From JAZBPO01 sp963691775 (GTDB lineage Bacteria > Pseudomonadota > Gammaproteobacteria > Pseudomonadales > Azotimanducaceae): 64,000 nucleotides of DNA. A program made the position numbers and the translations under genes. The notes under the pieces were generated by a model. That model ran no database searches, was not told the origin of the DNA, and was given only the letters and a program-made list of their open reading frames with translations. The stretch covers positions 1,302,001 through 1,366,000 of the forward strand of contig OY829369.1 of NCBI GenBank assembly GCA_963691775.1, written 5' to 3'. Of the stretch, positions 58,207 through 64,000 are shown piece by piece. Each line of letters starts with the position of its first letter. Position 1 is the first letter of the stretch.

Positions 58207-60734
58207 CAGATGTCGACCCGAACGCCGACGAGATAGCGGCGACCGTAGCCCTCGACCTGGTTCGGTGTCGCCGACGTGTTGATGAAGCGCACGTCGACGA
58301 AATTGGTCAGGTTATTGGCATTCGCGAACACCGTGACCTGGGCATCGCCCGGCATCTCGAAGGGCAGGATGTAGCGAACAGACAGGTCCACGCGCTCCTG
58401 CTCGTCCCAGAACTCCGGCTGCGCCGTGTTTTCCGTGGTCGAGAGCCACTCGTCCCGGTACTGATAATTCACACGCGCAGACAGTCCGTACTTCTCGTAG
58501 TACAGCGACGCGTTGAAGATCAGGTCCGAAGTGCCCGGAAGACTGAAGCTGTTGCCACCGAGGGTGTCGAACTCCGAATCGAGAAGCGTCAGATTTGCGG
58601 TGACGCCGAAGCCGTCGAAGGGCGACGGCAACAGGTCGGTGGCCTGGCCGATGAAGTTCACCTCGAAACCCGTCATCTCACCGTCGTCGCCGTTAAGCGG
58701 GCCGGAGATCTGATAAGGGGTGCCTGCGTCGGCCGGAACGTAGAGGCCGCCGTCGATCGTCGACGAGTCCTCGTAGATCACATCGTCGACAGAGCGGTAG
58801 AACACGGCCGCCGAGAGCAGGCTGGCCGGCGCGAAGTACCACTCGAGAGACGCATCGCCGCCCCAGGCGTTCTCGGCGTTCAGAGTCGGGTTGCCGCCGG
58901 ACACCGCGCGCTCGACGGGGCTGACCGAGGCCGACGCGCGCAGTTCGGTGTAGGTCGGGCGCGAGATGCCGGACGAAGCGGAGAGACGCAATTTCACATC
59001 CTCAGCAACGTCGATGTTCACGTGCGCGCTCGGCAGGATGTCGAAGTACTGGGAATCGAACTCGACGTTGATGCTCGGCCCGTCGGTCGTGTAGTCGGTG
59101 TACTCGACGCGGGCACCGTAAACGACGTTACCCCAGTCGAAGTCCTGCGTGATCATCGCGTAGCCGGCGACGATCTCTTCCTCGATCTCCACGAGCGAGT
59201 CGGCGTCGAAGGGGATCGCGAAGTCAGCACCGTCGTTCAACCAGACGTCACGCAGTTCGGTGTTCTGGTAGTAGGTCGCGCCGAGACTCTGGTCGAAGTC
59301 CGAGTACCAGGGCGTGTTCGTGACGAAGTCGGCCGGATCCGCGCTCGGCGGAGCACCGAAGGTGAGCGCGTCACCGCCGACCGCTTCGCGCGTGTCGTAC
59401 TGGAAGCCGATCTTCAGGCGCGCGGGCGTCGGCAAGAATTCGACGTCGCGCTCGGCGTCGAGGCGCAGCTTCCAGGCTTCGGTGTTCAGCTCATTGCGGA
59501 AGATAAGACCCAGTGTCGCCGCGTACTGCACATCGTTGATGTCCATCGGCACAGCGTCGGCGAGCGTCGCCGCACCCGGCTGGAACACGTTGATCACAGG
59601 GTCCTCTATGTCGCGAACGTCGTAGCTCGCGCCGGCAAGGCCGCCCACGGAGAACGGCAACGGCAGGATCGTCTCGTTGCCCGTTTCGGTGTAATTCAGG
59701 CGAGCCTTCACTTCCCAGGCGTCGGCGAAGGGGAAGTCGGCGCCGATCGTGATCGGGCGCGTGAAATTCCGGTAAAGGCCGTCTTCCAGGGCGCGCGTCA
59801 CCTCGACTACAGACTGGAAACCCGTATCCGGCGTGAGCGGCTGACCGCTGAGACCGAAGCCCGGGTTGTCACCATCGGCGAAGTCGAAGTCGAACTGATT
59901 GCGCTGCTCGTAGTCGATGAACTCGCTGAACAGCATGGACGCGAACACCCGCACATCTTCTTGCGGCCGGTATTCGACCGTGGTGCCGTAGGCATTGTCC
60001 TCGCGGTCGACGAAATAGCTGCGCAAGTCGAGGTTGTTTACTCGAACGCCGCCTGCGGGTTCCTGCTCGATCTCGTACTCACGATTGTCGGTAATCTGAT
60101 CACGACCGTTGTGGGACGCGAACACCACGATGCCGAGCGTTTCGTTCGACCAGGACGCGCGGCCATTGTATTTCTCGACCTGCCCATCACCGAGATCCTG
60201 CTCGCCGAGGCCGCCCTCGAGCGATAGCGCCGGCCCCTCGATGTCGAACGGGTTGAAGGTGCGGATGTCTACGAAGCCGGCCACCGCCTCTCCGGGGATG
60301 TCCGGCGTGATTGCCTTGTTGGCAACGACAGAACTCGTGATGACGGAAGGAAACGAGTCGAAGCGCGGGATGCGGCCGTTTTCTGCGCCGAGCACGTCCA
60401 TGCCGTCGAACGCGATCGCCGTCCAGCGGAAGGGCGCGCCGCGAAAATTGATGAAACGGGCCTGCCCCTGATCGCGCTCGATCGCGAGGCCCGGCAGACG
60501 GCCGAGGGAGTCGGCAAGGTTCTGATCCGGGAAACGACCGATGGTGTCCGAGCTGATGATGTCGACAACGTTGTTCGACTCGCGCTTGGCTTCCAGGGCT
60601 GCAGCCTGCGAATCGCGGATCGGCGTGGCACGAACCACAACCTCCTCGACGAGACCGATGTCCTGGGCGTGAAGTGCCGGGGCCGCGAGTGCAGCTATGG
60701 ATACGGCGAGGGAGAGCGGTTTGCGCTTAAACAT
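58206..60734 (-). CDS. TonB-dependent outer-membrane receptor
   Basis: The 842-residue receptor has a signal peptide (KPLSLAVSIAALAAPALHAQ), a TonB-box-like segment (EEVVVRATPI), a plug domain (SSDTIGRFPDQNLADSLGRL; GQARFINFRGAPFRWTAIAF; VVANKAITPDIPGEAVAGFV) and a beta-barrel with many alternating aromatic strands, ending RRYLVGVRVDI. The FPDQN plug type is common in carbohydrate- and phosphoester-associated receptors. ATG 60734 has AGGAG at eight bases. It is first in an operon with the phosphatase, PHP and phytase genes, so import of phytate or inositol phosphate is likely, though not proven by sequence. Confidence 0.94.
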   Translation of the reverse strand: MFKRKPLSLAVSIAALAAPALHAQDIGLVEEVVVRATPIRDSQAAALEAKRESNNVVDIISSDTIGRFPDQNLADSLGRLPGLAIERDQGQARFINFRGAPFRWTAIAFDGMDVLGAENGRIPRFDSFPSVITSSVVANKAITPDIPGEAVAGFVDIRTFNPFDIEGPALSLEGGLGEQDLGDGQVEKYNGRASWSNETLGIVVFASHNGRDQITDNREYEIEQEPAGGVRVNNLDLRSYFVDREDNAYGTTVEYRPQEDVRVFASMLFSEFIDYEQRNQFDFDFADGDNPGFGLSGQPLTPDTGFQSVVEVTRALEDGLYRNFTRPITIGADFPFADAWEVKARLNYTETGNETILPLPFSVGGLAGASYDVRDIEDPVINVFQPGAATLADAVPMDINDVQYAATLGLIFRNELNTEAWKLRLDAERDVEFLPTPARLKIGFQYDTREAVGGDALTFGAPPSADPADFVTNTPWYSDFDQSLGATYYQNTELRDVWLNDGADFAIPFDADSLVEIEEEIVAGYAMITQDFDWGNVVYGARVEYTDYTTDGPSINVEFDSQYFDILPSAHVNIDVAEDVKLRLSASSGISRPTYTELRASASVSPVERAVSGGNPTLNAENAWGGDASLEWYFAPASLLSAAVFYRSVDDVIYEDSSTIDGGLYVPADAGTPYQISGPLNGDDGEMTGFEVNFIGQATDLLPSPFDGFGVTANLTLLDSEFDTLGGNSFSLPGTSDLIFNASLYYEKYGLSARVNYQYRDEWLSTTENTAQPEFWDEQERVDLSVRYILPFEMPGDAQVTVFANANNLTNFVDVRFINTSATPNQVEGYGRRYLVGVRVDI

Positions 60735-60819
60735 CGGATGGTCTCCTGGGTGCGCGGACGCGATGGGCGCAGCTTCGGAGACCGTTGTGTCGGGACGACT
60801 GCAGGTTCCTTTCAGACTC

Positions 60820-60848
60820 ATAACGATTTTCTTTCAGAAGCATGTCAA
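60820..60848 (-). promoter_or_regulatory. Sigma70 promoter of the receptor-phytase operon
   Basis: On the minus strand TTGACA (60848-60843) is followed after exactly 17 bases by CGTTAT (60825-60820), which matches three of six -10 positions. The spacer is an AT-rich island in GC-rich surroundings. Transcription would start near 60813, about 80 bases before the receptor ATG. No clear Pho box was identified. Confidence 0.5.
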
Positions 60849-60958
60849 TCGGACCGAACCCACAACCGGCGTATTCATCCACTGCGGCGGGAGATTCGGT
60901 GCTCAAGGTCTCGAGCCTGCTTGCTGCGGGCGCCTGGCTCGGGATTCGGGCGCGCGAA

Positions 60959-61338
60959 TCAGAACCCGAACGAATGGAGCGCCATTCCTGCGGCGGCGAG
61001 CACGGCGAGGAGCGTGAGAATCTTGCGGCTCAGGCGCAGGCACACGTTCGGCGCGAGGAACACGAAGACCGCACCGTGCATCAGTTGCCCGCGGCGCAAG
61101 GTCGCACCGGGCACGTGCAACCAGAGCGCCGGCGTCGCCACCTGATCGAAGAGGCGCGGCAGGATCCGGAAGATCGGCGCGTACTCGCTCAGATTCCCCT
61201 ACGAGCAGATCGCTCGCTCCATGCGCTGCGCATTGGCGGCGTCGCCCTGACGCTGGAGGGAGATCATTCGGAAAAATTTGCGACCACGAGCCAGAGCGCA
61301 AGCAGATCTGCATACCGCGCGGTGACGGTCGCGATCAT
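60959..61338 (-). pseudogene. Decayed MAPEG-family membrane protein
   Basis: The minus strand starts MIATVTARYADLLALWLVVA, a typical first MAPEG helix, then a frameshift near 61265; the homology continues as RMISLQRQGDAANAQRMERA, an in-frame TAG, then NLSEYAPIFRILPRLFDQVA (the NxxEYxP motif) and RRGQLMHGAVFVFLAP (the RxxHA-like motif), a last helix ILTLLAVLAAAGMALHSFGF and TGA. Arrangement and motifs match MAPEG proteins of about 130 residues (glutathione-related or YecN-type). One frameshift and one nonsense codon break it. It lies between the receptor promoter and the HD-domain gene. Confidence 0.78.
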
Positions 61339-61462
61339 CAAATCATCTCTCGAGGCGACAACGGCGGAGTCCAGGCCCATGCCCCCGAGGGGGGTTGCAC
61401 CGGGTTGACTGCATCGACGATCGAATCTAATCATCGGGCAATACCGCTGGGGGATACAGACC

Positions 61463-62053
61463 ATGAATGACGCACTGCTCGAACGCCGCGCGACCTTCTC
61501 ACGCATGGACCAGGGATCGAAAGAGGACTGGGCAGTCATCTCTGCCCACAACGGTGAGTTCTCACGCGGCCTCGCCGACCGGGTGCTCGAACACCTCGAT
61601 TTGCTGAAGGCCGACGCCGGCGGTTTCGCCGTCGACCGCTTCGAACACTCCGTACAGACCGCAACGCTCGCCGCCAACGCCGGCAAGGACGATGAGTACA
61701 TCGTCTGCGCACTGCTCCACGACATCGGCGACACCCTTGGCAGCTTCAACCACGCAGACATCGCCGCGACCATCCTCGAACCCTTCGTGAGCGAAGAGAA
61801 CCACTGGATCGTGAAACACCACGGAATCTTCCAGGGCTACTACTTCTTCCACTACCTGGGCCTCGACCGGAATCTCCGCGATCGCTTCGCGGATCACGAG
61901 TACTACGAGCCCTGCGCCGCGTTCTGTCGCCTGGATCAGGCCGCCTTCGATCCGGACTTCAAGAGCGCGCCGATCTCGGACTTCGAACCGATGGTGCGCA
62001 AGCTCTTCGCGGCACCGAAGCGCTCCCTGTACATGGCTGACGAGACCACGTGA
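61463..62053 (+). CDS. HD-domain protein, PhnZ-like oxygenase or phosphohydrolase
   Basis: The 196-residue HD-fold protein has VDRFEHSVQTA (His62), ALLHDIGD (His86, Asp87), FNHADIAATIL (His97), IVKHHGIFQGYYF (His119/120) and a late Asp region (CRLDQAAFDPDF). Spacing of these ligands resembles the mixed-valent di-iron oxygenases PhnZ and TmpB of phosphonate breakdown more than nucleotide phosphohydrolases. Compared with PhnZ as I remember it, the Tyr and Glu just before the first His are not conserved, so the substrate would differ. It lies 67 bases upstream of the Rieske oxygenase gene on the same strand, a probable two-step oxidation. Confidence 0.78.
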   Translation: MNDALLERRATFSRMDQGSKEDWAVISAHNGEFSRGLADRVLEHLDLLKADAGGFAVDRFEHSVQTATLAANAGKDDEYIVCALLHDIGDTLGSFNHADIAATILEPFVSEENHWIVKHHGIFQGYYFFHYLGLDRNLRDRFADHEYYEPCAAFCRLDQAAFDPDFKSAPISDFEPMVRKLFAAPKRSLYMADETT

Positions 62054-62120
62054 ACGACGCCCGCGGGGGCCGGGCACTCGTCCCCGTCCCCGCGGCAGAA
62101 CCGCTTCCGGAGACCGCTCC

Positions 62121-63389
62121 ATGAGACACGAGAAGCAAGTCGAAATCCTCACCGAACTCCTGCGCCAGATCGACGCGAAGAAAAACATCGACGCGGGCGT
62201 GCAGATGCGCATGGCAACGGACAGCTATCACGACCCGGACATCGCCCGCCGCGAATGGAGCGAGATGTTCCGCGGCCATCCACAATTGATCGGACTGTCC
62301 GGAGACCTGCCCGAGCCGGGCAGCTATTTCACCGTGGACGACTTCGGCGTTCCGGTGCTCGCGGTCCGCGGCCGCGATGGCCGCTTTCGCGCCTTCCTGA
62401 ATGCCTGTCGCCATCGCGGCGTGCGCGTGGCGGGCGAGGCCCGCGGCAAGGCGAACGCATTCACCTGTCCGTTCCACAGCTGGACCTACTCCAATCACGG
62501 CGATCTGGTCGCGATCCCGCAGGAAGATCAGTTCGGCCCGATGGACAAGACCTGCAACAGTCTCGTCGCCCTGCCGGCCGAAGAATGGCACGGGATGCTG
62601 TGGATACATCCCCAGCCCGAGGGTGTGCTCGACGTACCCGGGCTACTCGGCGACTTCGCCGACGAGCTCGCCATGACCGACTGGAGCACGCTCGTTTATT
62701 CCGGTGAAAGCGTGCTCGACATGAAGCTCAACTGGAAGCTCGCCAACGACACCTTCGGCGAGACCTACCACTTCCAGAAACTGCACAAGAACACGCTCGG
62801 CCAGATCTTCTACGGCGACAACCTGTCCTACGAAACGAGTGGGCGAAATCATCGTTTCGTGTTCGCCTCGCGCGCGATCGATCGGATCCGTGAGCAACCG
62901 CAAACAGACTGGGACGTCTACGCCGTCGCGAACGTCCTCTACTACCTGTTCCCGAACATCCAGTTCAACGTCTCCAAGCGCAGCGTTTCGATGATCAAGA
63001 TCTATCCGCACCCGGACGAGCCGGGTCGATCGATCACGCGCGTGGGGCACTATTTCTCACCCGAGATGATCGGGCTGCTGTCCGCTCCGGCCGAGGGTCA
63101 GCGCGTCGCGAGTGCGGCGGACGCCTACACCATCGATCTGGAAGAGGAACGGCTGACTTCGCTGGAAGCCATCAAGGAAGTCTTCGTGTCGACCATCGAG
63201 CAGGAGGACTACCTGATGGGCGAATCAACGCAGCGCGCCGTCACTTCCGGCCTGCTGCCGACGGTGACCTTCGGCCGCAACGAGCCCGCGCTCCATCACT
63301 ACCATCGGACCTTTGCGGACGCCCTGCAGATGCCCGGGCCGGAAGTGATCGCGCAAGCAGCCTCCCGCGGCGGAACGCCGGTGCGCTGA
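62121..63389 (+). CDS. Rieske ring-hydroxylating oxygenase alpha subunit
   Basis: The 422-residue oxygenase has the Rieske [2Fe-2S] motif CRHRGVRVAG...CPFHSW (Cys96, His98, Cys116, His119) and the mononuclear iron site NDTFGETYHFQKLHK (His217, His222) with a later Asp/Glu near STIEQEDYLMG. It belongs to the group of aromatic or aliphatic Rieske oxygenases, where members demethylate betaines and similar compounds; no reductase gene follows in this window. The ATG follows the ribosome binding-like GGAGACC. With the upstream PhnZ-like gene it may degrade a quaternary amine or phosphonate. Confidence 0.93.
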   Translation: MRHEKQVEILTELLRQIDAKKNIDAGVQMRMATDSYHDPDIARREWSEMFRGHPQLIGLSGDLPEPGSYFTVDDFGVPVLAVRGRDGRFRAFLNACRHRGVRVAGEARGKANAFTCPFHSWTYSNHGDLVAIPQEDQFGPMDKTCNSLVALPAEEWHGMLWIHPQPEGVLDVPGLLGDFADELAMTDWSTLVYSGESVLDMKLNWKLANDTFGETYHFQKLHKNTLGQIFYGDNLSYETSGRNHRFVFASRAIDRIREQPQTDWDVYAVANVLYYLFPNIQFNVSKRSVSMIKIYPHPDEPGRSITRVGHYFSPEMIGLLSAPAEGQRVASAADAYTIDLEEERLTSLEAIKEVFVSTIEQEDYLMGESTQRAVTSGLLPTVTFGRNEPALHHYHRTFADALQMPGPEVIAQAASRGGTPVR

Positions 63390-63457
63390 TCCGCGCACCG
63401 TCAACACACGCACCCGCCCGCGGGCCGCTGAAGAGACCTCCTCCACAGCGCATCACC

Positions 63458-63476
63458 CGCGGCGGACCCCGCCGCG
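63458..63476 (+). terminator. GC hairpin after the Rieske gene
   Basis: CGCGGCGG-ACC-CCGCCGCG is a perfect eight-base-pair stem with a three-base loop, 69 bases after the oxygenase stop. No T-run follows, so it is a strong hairpin of uncertain termination activity, similar to those after the cold-shock gene. Confidence 0.35.
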
Positions 63477-63525
63477 CGGCACGACTCCACGCCCCCTGCG
63501 CGGCGCGTCGCGGAGGCCATCTACC

Positions 63526-63891
63526 ATGACCCACGCCCCTGTCTCTCTCGCCGACCGCTGCGCTGCGCTACGCGCAGAGATTCACCGGCTCGAGGCGCAG
63601 GCCTGGGAGCGCGAAGGCGCCTGCGGCGTTGTCGAGTACGTCGTGGTCCGTGGCGCGCAGCGCTGGGGGGCGCCGCTCTTCGCAGTCAATGTACTGTGCG
63701 CACACGCCTTCGCCTGGGCACCGCCGGGCGCGATGGACTTCGGCAGCACGCTGACAGGATTCATCGGCTTCCATCTCGCCGGGGTCGCGATCGCCTTCGT
63801 GATCTGGCGACGCAATCACCGGCGCTATGGAGCGCCTGTCGGTGCAGAGGACGCTGCCGCACGAGCGGCACCAGGAAGTACAGCAACGTAG
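63526..63891 (+). CDS. Small membrane protein of unknown function
   Basis: The 121-residue product has a short helical N-terminus (LADRCAALRAEIHRLEAQAW), then two hydrophobic helices, about 48-66 (RWGAPLFAVNVLCAHAFAW) and 72-95 (FGSTLTGFIGFHLAGVAIAF), and an Ala-rich tail. No family is recognised. The frame reads through to 63891, overlapping the convergent partial gene at the window end by 67 bases, so its true 3' end could be shorter or one of the two C-termini may be unreal. Confidence 0.45.
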   Translation: MTHAPVSLADRCAALRAEIHRLEAQAWEREGACGVVEYVVVRGAQRWGAPLFAVNVLCAHAFAWAPPGAMDFGSTLTGFIGFHLAGVAIAFVIWRRNHRRYGAPVGAEDAAARAAPGSTAT

Positions 63892-64000
63892 ATCGCGTTC
63901 TCGGTCACCTGCACGGCGAGACCGTGGCGCCGTGCCAGCAGGTCCAGGGCGTCGGACCAGACCATGCTCTCGAAGCGGGCATCCACACGCTGCGGCAGAG
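63825..64000 (-). CDS. C-terminal part of a protein with STN/secretin-type domain (runs off window)
   Basis: The minus strand is open from the window edge to a TAG at 63825-63827. The last 58 residues include LPQRVDARFESMVWSDALDL and LARRHGLAVQVTENAIYVAV, the beta-alpha-alpha-beta-beta pattern of the secretin/TonB short N-terminal domain or the similar FecR C-terminal domain, followed by an Ala-rich tail. Since it stands at the C-terminus here, a FecR-like anti-sigma factor or a small lipoprotein is likelier than a receptor. Only the 3' part is visible; the gene extends beyond 64000. Confidence 0.6.
   Translation of the reverse strand, partial: LPQRVDARFESMVWSDALDLLARRHGLAVQVTENAIYVAVLPGAARAAASSAPTGAP

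Noticed and set aside
1..64000. CRISPR arrays, tRNA and rRNA genes, insertion sequences
   Set aside because: Nothing with spaced direct repeats, cloverleaf-like conserved arms, rRNA blocks or transposase motifs was recognised by eye; a tRNA scan would be needed to exclude a divergent tRNA.

Overview
The window is a stretch of GC-rich bacterial chromosome, very probably from a gammaproteobacterium with an aerobic, scavenging lifestyle. The basis is gene content: a TonB-dependent receptor, Rieske and phytanoyl-CoA dioxygenases, a GMC oxidoreductase, a sulfatase, cytochrome c', AlaX, a YbfB-type MFS carrier and a Gram-negative class II bacteriocin leader. No rRNA, tRNA, CRISPR array, integrase or transposase was seen, so the lineage cannot be fixed more closely.

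Layout. 1-1.7 kb: a lower-GC accessory patch with a double-glycine bacteriocin precursor and a small two-helix membrane protein that could be its immunity protein. 1.7-4.0 kb: two oligopeptide/dipeptide ABC ATPases without permeases, separated by a 35-residue membrane peptide gene on the opposite strand. 4.0-14.2 kb: a defence island. Four genes are chained by 4-base start/stop overlaps: an AAA ATPase fused to a DUF4435/TOPRIM-like nuclease (PARIS AriA-AriB-like), then hsdM, hsdS and hsdR. They are followed by two modification-dependent-type nucleases, Mrr-like and EVE-HNH. 14.2-18.9 kb (minus): GMC oxidoreductase, hot-dog dehydratase-like protein, Xaa-Pro aminopeptidase. 19.1-21.7 kb: a second accessory patch with a methyltransferase-HNH fusion and a FitA antitoxin beside a broken FitB toxin. 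22-33.9 kb: ordinary metabolism (penicillin-type acylase, AhpD-like protein, MFS carrier, VOC proteins, GH5-like hydrolase, enoyl-CoA hydratase, PhyH dioxygenase, patatin, sterol desaturase-like hydroxylase).

34.1-42.7 kb is a six-gene operon for exported proteins: DUF1592-family di-heme-motif protein, Tat-exported DUF1552 protein, ankyrin protein, cytochrome c', a signal-peptide-bearing adenine deaminase homologue and a HupE-like membrane protein. 42.8-50.7 kb holds an SDR, a cobalamin-binding protein with a DUF6580 membrane partner, an epoxide-hydrolase-like enzyme, AlaX, a cold-shock protein, a permuted-papain protein and a second PhyH enzyme. 50.8-53.4 kb (minus) pairs a GH43-like propeller with a sulfatase. 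54.4-60.7 kb (minus) is an apparent phytate/phosphoester uptake operon behind one good sigma70 promoter: TonB-dependent receptor, Tyr-phosphatase-like lipoprotein, PHP phosphoesterase and beta-propeller phytase. 61.5-63.4 kb pairs a PhnZ-like HD protein with a Rieske oxygenase; the window ends inside a minus-strand gene with an STN-type C-terminal domain.

Signs of decay and repeat growth are frequent. There are three pseudogenes (FitB-type toxin, proline iminopeptidase, MAPEG protein), and four short GC-rich tandem arrays (13-15 bp units) lie at or just past gene 3' ends. One array runs in frame through the stop codon of a dioxygenase gene.
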